A stretch of 41,524 nucleotides of DNA, taken from an uncultured Bacteroidales bacterium (GTDB lineage Bacteria > Bacteroidota > Bacteroidia > Bacteroidales > UBA932). Below the pieces are notes generated by a model that saw only the letters and a program-made list of their open reading frames with translations, made no database searches and had not been told where the DNA came from. A program made the translations under genes and the position numbers. The stretch is taken from positions 1-41,524 of the forward strand of contig CAMYAE010000018.1 in NCBI GenBank assembly GCA_947253655.1. Reading direction: 5' to 3'. Shown here in pieces: positions 32,218-40,836 of the stretch (position 1 is its first letter; every line of letters begins with the position of its first letter).

Positions 32218-34983
32218 ATGGATTACGATTTCAGGAGTATTGAAAAGAGGTGGCAGTCTTATTGGGCTGAAAATAATACATTTAAGGCTAAGGAAGATGC
32301 CTCGAAGCCTAAATTTTACGTGTTGGACATGTTCCCTTATCCGTCCGGTGCCGGATTGCACGTCGGTCACCCTTTGGGCTATATATCCAGTGATATATTT
32401 TCAAGATACAAGAGGCTGAAAGGCTATAACGTCCTGCACCCTATGGGATATGATGCTTTTGGATTGCCGGCAGAGCAATATGCTATCCAGACCGGCCAGC
32501 ATCCTGAGGTCACTACCATGCACAATATAGCCCGCTATCGTGAGCAGCTTGACAGAATAGGATTCTCATACGATTGGGACAGGGAAGTGAAGACTTGCGA
32601 TCCGGCTTTCTATAAATGGACGCAGTGGGCCTTTCTTAAGATGTTCGACAGCTATTATTGCAATTCTTGCAAAAAGGCTATGCCTATAAGCAACTTAATT
32701 TATGCCTTTGAGCAGAACGGCACCGCAGGTGTGAATGCGAGTTGTACTGAAGAACTCCATTTCACTGCGGAGCAGTGGAAATCGTATTCGGAGCAGGAGA
32801 AATCCAAGATATTGATGAATTACCGCATTGCCTATCAGGGCGAAACCTATGTGAATTGGTGCCCGAAACTCGGCACTGTCCTGGCGAATGATGAGGTTAA
32901 GGAGGGGCTTTCAGTCAGGGGCGGCTTCCCGGTAGAGCAGAAGAAGATGCTCCAATGGCAGTTGAGAGTTTCTGCCTATGCAGAGCGACTTATAGAAGGG
33001 CTTGACAGCCTTGAATGGTCGGATTCTCTGAAAGAGATGCAGCGTAACTGGATAGGACGCTCATACGGCACTGAAGTGCTATTCAAGGTGTTGAGCGGAG
33101 ATAAGGAGAAAGACGTTACGGTTTTCACGACAAGGGTAGATACTATTTTCGGTGTTACATTCATGGTCCTTGCTCCGGAGAGCGACCTGGTTGCCGATTT
33201 GGTGACTGAAGACAGGAAGGAGGAGGTGGCCGCATACGTGGCTTCCGTCAAGAAGAAGACAGAAAGGGAGAGGATTTCAGAGACGAAGACGGTTACCGGT
33301 GTCTTCTCTGGAGCGTACGGGATAAATCCGCTTTCGGGAGAGAGGATTCCGGTATGGATTTCCGAATACGTGCTTTCGGGTTATGGAACAGGGGCTATTA
33401 TGGCCGTTCCTGCACATGACGGCAGGGATTATGCTTTTGCAAAGAAGTTCGGTCTGCCGATTGTGCCTATTATTGAGGGCTGTGATGTAAGTGAACAGAG
33501 CTTTGACGCAAAATACGGGAAGTTGTGCAATTCAGGTTTCCTGAACGGCATGGAGGTCGAGGATGCCATTCCTGCTGCGATGGACTATGTAGAGAAGAAT
33601 GGTCTCGGACACAGAAAAGTCAATTACAGGCTCCGGGATGCCATTTTCTCTCGTCAAAGATATTGGGGCGAGCCTTTCCCGATTTATTATAAGGACGGGA
33701 TTCCCGTTCCGCTTCCTTATTCAGAGCTGCCTATGACCTTGCCGGAAATAAGCGATTTCAGGCCGACCGAAACCGGAGAGCCGCCGTTGGCAAGGGCAAA
33801 GGATTGGACTTATAAGGGCTATCCTTTGGAAACGAGCACCATGCCGGGCTTTGCCGGCTCCAGTGCCTATTATCTGAGATATATGGACCCTCATAATGAA
33901 GAGGCTCTCGTTGGGGAAAAGGCTAACGGATATTGGAGGAATGTGGACCTTTATGTCGGAGGTACCGAACATGCCACAGGGCATCTGATATATTCCCGTT
34001 TCTGGAACAAGTTTCTCTACGACCTCGGCTATGTTTGCGAGCCTGAACCGTTCAAGAAGCTGATCAACCAGGGAATGATTCAGGGACGCTCCAATTTTGT
34101 ATATCGCATAATCGGCACGAACAAATTCGTGTCTTTCGGCTTGAAAGACAAATACGAGACCACCGAAATACATGTTGATATTAATATAGTGCGTAACGAC
34201 AGATTGGATATAGAGGCTTTCAAGGCAAGCCGTCAGGAATATGCCGATGCCGAGTTCATATTGGAGAACGGGGAATATGTCTGCGGATGGGCTGTGGAGA
34301 AGATGAGCAAGTCCATGTTCAATGTGGTAAATCCCGACGATATATGCGATTCCTACGGAGCTGATACTCTGCGACTTTACGAGATGTTCCTCGGACCTAT
34401 AGAACAGTCGAAACCTTGGGACACAAAGGGAATAGACGGTGTAAACAGATTTCTTAGAAAGTTCTGGCGCCTGTTCTACAACGGAGAGAGCCTGGCAATC
34501 AGCGATGAGACACCAACTCCGGAAGAGTTGAAGGTGCTTCACCGGCTCATAGGCAAAGAGCAGTCAGATATAGAAGTTTTTTCTTTCAATACAACTATCA
34601 GCGCGTTTATGATTGCTGTGAATGAGCTATCGGATATGAAGTGTTCGAAAAGAGCTATCTTAGAGCCTATGGTTATACTTCTGTCTCCGTTCTCCCCTCA
34701 TATTGCCGAGGAGTTGTGGCACAATATCGGCAATACCGGCAGCGTTGCCGACGCTGTTTTCCCGGAATATATCGAGGCCTATACTGTGGAAAGCAATGCC
34801 ACCTATGCAGTCTCTTTCAACGGAAAGACAAGATTCACTGTGGATTTGCCAAAGGCACTCGGAAAGGACGAGGTTGAGGCTCAGGTGAGAGCTATGGAGC
34901 AGACGCGGAAATATATTGGAGAAAAGACTGTGGTCAAGGTGATTGTCGTGCCGGGGAAAATTGTAAACATTGTCATAAAATAG
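32218..34983 (+). CDS. leuS: Leucine-tRNA ligase
   Basis: A 921-residue class I aminoacyl-tRNA synthetase that charges tRNA-Leu. The HIGH motif is HVGH (48-51) in YPSGAGLHVGHPLGY and the KMSKS motif is at about 695-699 in VEKMSKSMFN. The CP1 editing domain contains VFTTRVDTIFGVTFMVLAPE and GYGTGAIMAVPAHDGRDYAF. The C-terminal anticodon/tRNA-binding part ends in VVPGKIVNIVIK. Length is slightly above the usual bacterial ~860, as in many Bacteroidota. No T-box or leader peptide precedes it: it sits inside an operon. Confidence 0.97.
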   Translation: MDYDFRSIEKRWQSYWAENNTFKAKEDASKPKFYVLDMFPYPSGAGLHVGHPLGYISSDIFSRYKRLKGYNVLHPMGYDAFGLPAEQYAIQTGQHPEVTTMHNIARYREQLDRIGFSYDWDREVKTCDPAFYKWTQWAFLKMFDSYYCNSCKKAMPISNLIYAFEQNGTAGVNASCTEELHFTAEQWKSYSEQEKSKILMNYRIAYQGETYVNWCPKLGTVLANDEVKEGLSVRGGFPVEQKKMLQWQLRVSAYAERLIEGLDSLEWSDSLKEMQRNWIGRSYGTEVLFKVLSGDKEKDVTVFTTRVDTIFGVTFMVLAPESDLVADLVTEDRKEEVAAYVASVKKKTERERISETKTVTGVFSGAYGINPLSGERIPVWISEYVLSGYGTGAIMAVPAHDGRDYAFAKKFGLPIVPIIEGCDVSEQSFDAKYGKLCNSGFLNGMEVEDAIPAAMDYVEKNGLGHRKVNYRLRDAIFSRQRYWGEPFPIYYKDGIPVPLPYSELPMTLPEISDFRPTETGEPPLARAKDWTYKGYPLETSTMPGFAGSSAYYLRYMDPHNEEALVGEKANGYWRNVDLYVGGTEHATGHLIYSRFWNKFLYDLGYVCEPEPFKKLINQGMIQGRSNFVYRIIGTNKFVSFGLKDKYETTEIHVDINIVRNDRLDIEAFKASRQEYADAEFILENGEYVCGWAVEKMSKSMFNVVNPDDICDSYGADTLRLYEMFLGPIEQSKPWDTKGIDGVNRFLRKFWRLFYNGESLAISDETPTPEELKVLHRLIGKEQSDIEVFSFNTTISAFMIAVNELSDMKCSKRAILEPMVILLSPFSPHIAEELWHNIGNTGSVADAVFPEYIEAYTVESNATYAVSFNGKTRFTVDLPKALGKDEVEAQVRAMEQTRKYIGEKTVVKVIVVPGKIVNIVIK

Positions 34984-34987
34984 TTAT

Positions 34988-35929
34988 ATGAAGCCCGATA
35001 AAAAAATTCTTGAAGGCATCAAGGAGTATGTGATCATCTCCTTAGGTACCTTGGTGTACTGTATGGCTTGGGATTTTTTCATGATTCCTAACAACATTGC
35101 AAGCGGAGGCCTTACAGGTCTTTGTACAATTCTTCAGTTTGCCACCAACGGCGGAATACCTGTCGCATATTCATTCATCATAGCGAATGTGATACTGCTG
35201 ACGATTGCCTTTATCGTGCTTGGCAAAGGTGTAGGCTTCAAGACAATATATTGCATCTTGCTCTCTACCGTGTTTTTTGAGGTGCTGCCGAATTTTACTT
35301 TCCTGCAGTCCGTTCCCGGCCAGCCTCTATATATCAGCGAGAAAGTTCTTGTCCCTATTATCGGCGGGCTTATGGAAGCTGTAGGAATAGGCTTTATTTT
35401 GCATTACGGTGGAAGTACGGGAGGAACCGATATAATTGCTTTGATAATCAATAAGTTCTGGCCTGTATCCTTGGGAAAGTCCTATTTCTATATGGATATA
35501 TTCATCATAGCCTCAATCCTTTTCATACCGGACAAGACCGTCCAGGATATGGTTTACGGCTATATAGCCATGATAACCTTTTCGCTAATGGTGGATTTTG
35601 TGCTTTTGGGCAGGAAATCGACGGTGCAGGTACTTATATTTTCTCAGAAATATGATAAAATCGCCGATTATATAATTGAGAATATGGACAGGGGAGTCAC
35701 TATCCTGAAGGCGGTAGGCTGGTTTACGAAACAGGAGAAGGATGTACTTCTGGTTCTGGTCCGCAAGACGCAACTCTCAGATATTACAAAAATCGTGAAA
35801 GAAATAGACAAGGACGCATTTATGAGCGTTTCACCTGCCAGCAGCGTATATGGAGAGGGCTTTGAGGAAATCAAGACAGGAGTGCCTCAGAAAGTCGGAA
35901 AGGGTAACAAAGAACAATTAAATCAATAG
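34988..35929 (+). CDS. YitT family membrane protein (first copy)
   Basis: A 313-residue membrane protein. YitT hydrophobic domain with about five to six TM segments: GTLVYCMAWDFFMIPNNIAS near the start and HYGGSTGGTDIIALIINKF in the middle. The C-terminal DUF2179 domain spans roughly 225-300 (DRGVTILKAVGWFTKQEKD ... VYGEGFEEIK). Function unknown; transport is often assumed for the family. It follows leuS by 4 bases and is followed 2 bases later by a paralogue. Confidence 0.88.
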   Translation: MKPDKKILEGIKEYVIISLGTLVYCMAWDFFMIPNNIASGGLTGLCTILQFATNGGIPVAYSFIIANVILLTIAFIVLGKGVGFKTIYCILLSTVFFEVLPNFTFLQSVPGQPLYISEKVLVPIIGGLMEAVGIGFILHYGGSTGGTDIIALIINKFWPVSLGKSYFYMDIFIIASILFIPDKTVQDMVYGYIAMITFSLMVDFVLLGRKSTVQVLIFSQKYDKIADYIIENMDRGVTILKAVGWFTKQEKDVLLVLVRKTQLSDITKIVKEIDKDAFMSVSPASSVYGEGFEEIKTGVPQKVGKGNKEQLNQ

Positions 35930-35931
35930 AT

Positions 35932-36900
35932 ATGTCTTCATTGAAAAAATCTTTATGGACCAATATCGAAGAATATTTCTTGCTGACTTTGGGCATTCTG
36001 CTTTATGTTGTAGGCTGGTTGATATTTCTGGTTCCTAACAACCTTGTAGGCGGAGGGGTTTCCGGTGTCAGTTCTATTATCCAGTATGCCACAGGAATCA
36101 AAATGGGATATACCTATTTTGTGATCAACGGTATTCTGCTTCTAATTGCCCTGATAATAATGGGGACAGGTTTTGGAGCAAAAACTGTTTATGCCATTGT
36201 GTTGGCTTCTGTCGGCCTTAATGTGCTACAGACTCTTATACCGGCCGATATTATTGATATCCTGTCCATACAGAACGGAAAGCTGATGTCTACCATTATG
36301 GGAGGGATTATGTCCGGTTGCGGCATAGGCATGGCACTGTCTGTCGGAGGAAGCACCGGAGGCACCGATATAATTGCGTTGATTGTAAATAAATACAGGA
36401 ATATTTCCCCCGGCAGGATGATTCTTTCCATGGATGTCGTGATTATAATGTCGTCCATCCTTGTGCCGTCATATACGGCTGACGGAAGCCTGGTGAATTT
36501 TGCCGATAAAATCACCACTGTCGTATACGGCCTTATTTTAGTTACTATAAACGGCTACACAGTAGATCTTTATTTGTCAGGCTCAAAGCAGTCTGTCCAG
36601 GTGTTCATAATGTCCAGAAAACATGAGCAGATTGCCGATGTCATCAGCAATGAACTGCATAGAGGAGTGACAATCCTTTATTCTAAAGGCTGGTATACCA
36701 AGCAGGAGGGCAATATAGTAATGGTCGTTACCAAGAAGACCGACCTGAACATTCTTTTGAAATACGTCAAGATGATTGACCAGGATGCCTTTATTTCGGT
36801 GTCTTCCGTGGCGGGAGTTTACGGTAAAGGTTTCGATGCAATCAAGGTATCCAGACGCTCCGCCTCCGACAAAGCTGCAGACGCCTCTTCAAAATCTTAA
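35932..36900 (+). CDS. YitT family membrane protein (second copy)
   Basis: A 322-residue paralogue of the preceding gene in the same order of domains: LLYVVGWLIFLVPNNLVGGG, SVGGSTGGTDIIALIVNKY and C-terminal DUF2179 (HRGVTILYSKGWYTKQEGN ... VYGKGFDAIK). The two are clearly divergent outside the conserved blocks, so the duplication is old, and each may form a hetero-oligomer with the other. The Ser/Lys-rich tail is extra. A bidirectional terminator follows. Confidence 0.88.
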   Translation: MSSLKKSLWTNIEEYFLLTLGILLYVVGWLIFLVPNNLVGGGVSGVSSIIQYATGIKMGYTYFVINGILLLIALIIMGTGFGAKTVYAIVLASVGLNVLQTLIPADIIDILSIQNGKLMSTIMGGIMSGCGIGMALSVGGSTGGTDIIALIVNKYRNISPGRMILSMDVVIIMSSILVPSYTADGSLVNFADKITTVVYGLILVTINGYTVDLYLSGSKQSVQVFIMSRKHEQIADVISNELHRGVTILYSKGWYTKQEGNIVMVVTKKTDLNILLKYVKMIDQDAFISVSSVAGVYGKGFDAIKVSRRSASDKAADASSKS

Positions 36901-36908
36901 ATATAATA

Positions 36909-36941
36909 AACCCCGTGAAGTATTGACACTTTCACGGGGTT
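36909..36941. terminator. Bidirectional terminator between convergent genes
   Basis: AACCCCGTGAA (36909-36919) and TTCACGGGGTT (36931-36941) form a perfect 11-bp stem with an 11-nt loop, between the YitT stop and the M16 protease stop. Flanks are AT-rich on both sides without a long T-run. Confidence 0.75.
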
Positions 36942-36963
36942 ACAAATAACACGCTTCGTTATT

Positions 36964-39786
36964 TTATTCAGCCTCGGCGGAATTTCCCGGCCTCATTACA
37001 ACCTCTATCATGTTGCCGGAAGCGAGGATTTCTTTAAGCACCTCCTGTATAGCTTCCGGAGTCAGGGCTTTGATAGCAGCCTCACGGGACTTGTCGCTGT
37101 CGAAGCCGTAGAGTTCGTATTTTCTGATAGCATTTGTCCAGTAGCTGTTCTTGATGCGGCTTTCAGGCAGATTCTTTTCAAGATTCTTCTTTGCCATATC
37201 AAATTCTTCGGCAGTAGGACCGTTCTCGGCAAGGTTTTTCAAGCCATCCACTGCAAGTGACATCAGCTTGTCGGCAGAAGAGGGTTTTGAATTGTAGTAG
37301 ATATTGATTACCGCCTGCTCTTTAGGCTCTATATCCATGCTGGAGAATGTCTGAGCCCCGTATGTCCCGCCTTCGTCTTCACGCATCGTATTGACATATC
37401 GCATATCCAATATATATGTGGCGGCTTCAAGAGCAATGTCCTTTTCGAAAGAGTATTTAACAGGAGCCGAATATACATCTATGACAGTTGTCATAGGCGT
37501 CTGCATGTCTTCCTTAAAGTCATTTACGACATGTCCCGGCACGATGTCGGTGTTATTGTCAATCCAGTTCAGGGCCTTGCGTCCCTTCTTTATGGAGCCT
37601 GCATATTTTAGAATTTCAGGCAGTACATCTTCCGGTTTGAAGTCTCCGGTTATTATCATTGTTGCTCCGGCGGCGTCATTGAACAGCATCCTGTAATTCT
37701 TCTCGATTACTGACAGGCTGGCGTTCTTGACAGTCTCTTCGCTAATCATCTTCTTCCTTGGGTTATTACCGTAAACCGTTGAAGTCATTGCTTTCTGAAA
37801 CTTGAAATCAGGCCGGTTAATAAGGTTAGGAAGGACAGTGTTTATCGTGTTTATTCCTTGGTTATACTCATTCTCATCAAATCTCGGATCGGCGAAATAC
37901 AGGTAGGCAAGTTGCATCATCGTCTCAAAGTCCTTTACCGATGAGGTGCCGGCCACTCCGTGACGCAGCTCGTTGATGTATGGATAGACAGCTATATTTT
38001 TGCCTGCAAGCATTTTACCCATTACTGTAGATGTGAATCTTGATATACCGCAGTTCTTCATGAACAGGCCGTATACATTGTCTTCGAAGCTGTCCAAATC
38101 TGCTGTGGCAATCAATGACTGGCCACCGTTCTTGAACAGATTTATGGATATCTTGTCTTTTTCAAGATCGGTAGGGTACATGATGACTTTCAGGCCGTTC
38201 TTCAATTCATATACCAGACTTCCATAGATTCCCGTATATGCTTTTTTGACTTTCGAGCCTTTCAAGGCCGAAGGATCAATGAAATCTTTTTCGATGCTCT
38301 CTGCTTCATTAGCCTGTATTTCAGATTCCCTGACTTCATGGATAGCATTTAGGAAGTCTTCTTCGACAGGAAGTCCTGCTGCCTTTTCAGGAGCCTTGAA
38401 CACAACAACAAGGTTTGAATCGGTAATGATTTGGGTGCATACCTGATTGATAAGCTGAGTTGCCAGCATCGGCATCAGCTGTTTCATAAGTTCAAATTCG
38501 GCATTAGGCTCCATATAGGCTTGGTTGTCGAAGAAATTGTCTATCAGTTCCGGGACAAGTTCATCGTTCTTGCGGGTATCAGCTTTCTTGGCTGCACTTT
38601 CATACATAGCGAGAATGTCGTCTTTTGCCCTTTGTATCTCGTCATCATGAAAACCGAAACGGCGCATTTTTTCAACTTCGCTGAAAAAAGCCTTGAAAGA
38701 GGAAATGGCCTCGCCCTCGCGGCAGCCGATTGTGCCCATAACAGCCTCTGTGGTTTCACATATATTGCCTATGCCAAGGTCTGCATGTAGGAACGGCGGC
38801 TCCGGCTTAGCGGCAATCTCAGAAAGCCTTTCACTCATAACACTGCTGATTATGCTTTTGAGCGTTGTCTCAATACGCCCCTGTACCGTGTTGTTAAATT
38901 CCTCAGGCGTGGCCTCGCTTTTCCATAGCACCTCTATAGTTTGTGAGGTCGCTTCCGGGTCTGTTATGATACCAATTACAGGCTCCTGATTGCCTTTGAC
39001 TTTAATGACGTCTTTTGGCTTAGGATCTACCGCAGCAGGAATGTCCGCGAAGATTTCAGCGATTTTCTTTTCCGTCTTTTCTATATCTATGTCTCCTACT
39101 ATGATGAGAGCCTGCAAGTCAGGTCTGTACCATGTCTTGTAGAAGTTATGCAGACTTTCCGGCCTGAAGTTCTCTAAGTTTTCCTGACTTCCTATCAGAG
39201 TGCAGGTAGCATATTTGCTGTCTCCGTAGTAATACGGAAGAGATTTCTCGTGCATCCTCCATCCGGCATTCCTACGGGCTCTTCGCTCTTCTATTATTAC
39301 GCCCCTCTCCTTGTCTATTTCCTCTGGGGAATTGGTGACGAAGTGGGAGTAGTCGTGCATAATAAGTATGCAGGAGTCAATCACGCTTTCCCTTACAATA
39401 GGGATATTATTTAACATATATACTGTCTGCTCAACTCCGGTAGAAGCATTGACATTGCCGCCGAAAGAGGCTCCGATGCTCTGTAAGTAGTCTAAAAGAG
39501 TCTTGTCCGGGAAGTTCTTGGTGCCGTTGAAGCACATGTGCTCTAAAAAATGTGCCAGGCCGTCCTGGTCCGGTGTTTCCTGGATTGCTCCGACATTAGT
39601 TGCGAGGTAGAATTCGGCACGTCCGGCAGGCTTTGCGTTGTGCCTCAGGTAGTAGGTAAGTCCATTGTCCAATTTTCCTACTTTCACATTGGTGTCATTG
39701 GGAAGTTGCTGAAGTGCGTCTTGTGCAAAAATAACCGGCATGGCGATGAATAAGCCGGCGATAAATAGAAGAAATTTCTTCATCAT
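36964..39786 (-). CDS. M16 family zinc metalloprotease, two-domain
   Basis: 940 residues from the start chosen here, with a Sec signal peptide (MKKFLLFIAGLF core, cleavage near FAQD). The first M16 domain carries the inverted zinc site HFLEHMCFNGTKNFP (HxxEH at 79-83) with the downstream Glu in ERGVIIEERRARRN. The second M16 domain lacks the site, as usual. Pitrilysin-like members in Bacteroidota act in the periplasm. The upstream in-frame ATG at 39804 would add six residues, but the -7 element at 39816-39823 puts transcription start only a few bases from it, so the ATG pair at 39786/39783 is preferred. It is divergent from the LysR gene. Confidence 0.93.
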   Translation of the reverse strand: MMKKFLLFIAGLFIAMPVIFAQDALQQLPNDTNVKVGKLDNGLTYYLRHNAKPAGRAEFYLATNVGAIQETPDQDGLAHFLEHMCFNGTKNFPDKTLLDYLQSIGASFGGNVNASTGVEQTVYMLNNIPIVRESVIDSCILIMHDYSHFVTNSPEEIDKERGVIIEERRARRNAGWRMHEKSLPYYYGDSKYATCTLIGSQENLENFRPESLHNFYKTWYRPDLQALIIVGDIDIEKTEKKIAEIFADIPAAVDPKPKDVIKVKGNQEPVIGIITDPEATSQTIEVLWKSEATPEEFNNTVQGRIETTLKSIISSVMSERLSEIAAKPEPPFLHADLGIGNICETTEAVMGTIGCREGEAISSFKAFFSEVEKMRRFGFHDDEIQRAKDDILAMYESAAKKADTRKNDELVPELIDNFFDNQAYMEPNAEFELMKQLMPMLATQLINQVCTQIITDSNLVVVFKAPEKAAGLPVEEDFLNAIHEVRESEIQANEAESIEKDFIDPSALKGSKVKKAYTGIYGSLVYELKNGLKVIMYPTDLEKDKISINLFKNGGQSLIATADLDSFEDNVYGLFMKNCGISRFTSTVMGKMLAGKNIAVYPYINELRHGVAGTSSVKDFETMMQLAYLYFADPRFDENEYNQGINTINTVLPNLINRPDFKFQKAMTSTVYGNNPRKKMISEETVKNASLSVIEKNYRMLFNDAAGATMIITGDFKPEDVLPEILKYAGSIKKGRKALNWIDNNTDIVPGHVVNDFKEDMQTPMTTVIDVYSAPVKYSFEKDIALEAATYILDMRYVNTMREDEGGTYGAQTFSSMDIEPKEQAVINIYYNSKPSSADKLMSLAVDGLKNLAENGPTAEEFDMAKKNLEKNLPESRIKNSYWTNAIRKYELYGFDSDKSREAAIKALTPEAIQEVLKEILASGNMIEVVMRPGNSAEAE

Positions 39787-39815
39787 AATTATTATATAAC
39801 TCATTTATAATTTAA

Positions 39816-39823
39816 CAAATATA
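39816..39823 (-). promoter_or_regulatory. -7 element of the M16 protease gene
   Basis: TATATTTG on the minus strand matches the consensus exactly, 29 bases before the ATG at 39786. Confidence 0.55.
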
Positions 39824-39855
39824 GTTCTTTTTAAACTAATAGTATTTAAATAACG

Positions 39856-39863
39856 TATCTTTG
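39856..39863 (+). promoter_or_regulatory. -7 element of the LysR gene
   Basis: TATCTTTG, a perfect match, lies 19 bases before the ATG. It faces away from the M16 promoter 32 bases off. Confidence 0.55.
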
Positions 39864-39882
39864 CATATATATTTTTAACAAT

Positions 39883-40794
39883 ATGTTAGATGACTTCAGG
39901 TTAAGGGCCTTTCTGCAGGTTGCCGAAAGTGGCAGTTTTACGGCTGCTGCCAAGGTTCTGGGTGTTTCACAGCCGGCAGTAAGCCAAAACATCAATTCTC
40001 TTGAAACCGCTACCGGCGTAAAATTATTTGACAGGAGCAGCAGTGCGGTGAACTTGACGCCTGCCGGCCATACTTTCAAGGATTATGCCGAAAAGATTCT
40101 GTATTGGTATGATTCGGCGGATCGGATGTTCGGGGAGGCGGGGCTGGCAACAGTAAATCATCCGGTCACTATACGTGCCGACCATGTAGTTGCCGACTAT
40201 ATCCTTCCCATAGCCCTGTCCAGGGTCTCAGCACTTCAGCCGCAGATAAGGTTTGATATACTTTCGTGCCAGGTCGGTACAACAGATGCCATTGCCAATG
40301 ACATTGATATATCAGTCAGACCAAGCCCGGACACCATGGATTTTGAGAGGGAGAGCCTGCTTGTGGGGGTTATGGATGCCGCAGTCGTCGCCTCGCCGGT
40401 AAATAGGGTACTTGCCGGAGCGGCCGTTACCGATGATGACGGTGAATATCTCCGAAAGCCTTTTTCTACCTTGGCCGGAGTTCATGTTTCCAACAGGTTT
40501 GCTGTCTGGAAAGAATATTACTCTCTTCTTACCCCCGATCTCGTCTCCCGTGTCGCTTTCAGTACGGAATCAATAGAGGCCATAAAGGCTTTGGTTGAGA
40601 CCTCTTCCAACGTCGTCGGCGTGCTACCTGCATGTTCGGTAAGGGAGGAGCAGGCCTCCGGCAAATTGCTCAGGATGCCTGTGAGTCTGCCGGAATTTGC
40701 CTTCGATATCCATTTCAGTCCGTCCTCTCATTTTGCGGAGAAGAAAATTTGCCGGATGCTTAAAGACGCGTTAAAAACAAATGCCGCCGAATGA
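39883..40794 (+). CDS. LysR family transcriptional regulator
   Basis: A 303-residue regulator. The N-terminal winged helix-turn-helix is FLQVAESGSFTAAAKVLGVS plus QPAVSQNINSLE (about 9-40), followed by the linker helix and a LysR substrate domain (about 90-300). The divergent M16 protease gene is the usual kind of target for a LysR protein, and the 96-base gap between the two starts can hold its site, but no T-N11-A motif was confirmed. The stop codon lies in the hairpin at 40783-40814. Confidence 0.93.
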   Translation: MLDDFRLRAFLQVAESGSFTAAAKVLGVSQPAVSQNINSLETATGVKLFDRSSSAVNLTPAGHTFKDYAEKILYWYDSADRMFGEAGLATVNHPVTIRADHVVADYILPIALSRVSALQPQIRFDILSCQVGTTDAIANDIDISVRPSPDTMDFERESLLVGVMDAAVVASPVNRVLAGAAVTDDDGEYLRKPFSTLAGVHVSNRFAVWKEYYSLLTPDLVSRVAFSTESIEAIKALVETSSNVVGVLPACSVREEQASGKLLRMPVSLPEFAFDIHFSPSSHFAEKKICRMLKDALKTNAAE

Positions 40795-40814
40795 TTTTTG
40801 GAATCATCGGCGGC
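40783..40814 (-). terminator. Terminator of the nifJ gene, overlapping the LysR stop
   Basis: GCCGCCG + ATGATT (40783-40796) pairs with AATCAT + CGGCGGC (40802-40814), 13 bp with a single bulged A at 40790. On the minus strand ATTTGTTTTTAA follows, a good T-rich tract. It sits 22 bases after the nifJ stop and covers the convergent LysR stop. Confidence 0.75.
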
Positions 40815-40836
40815 ACTTGGCGATTATCTTATAAGA

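Noticed and set aside
33721..34542. A 273-codon open frame on the minus strand inside leuS
   Set aside because: It lies fully opposite the conserved catalytic and KMSKS region of leucyl-tRNA synthetase, has no recognisable motif and no promoter; its length follows from the codon use of leuS.
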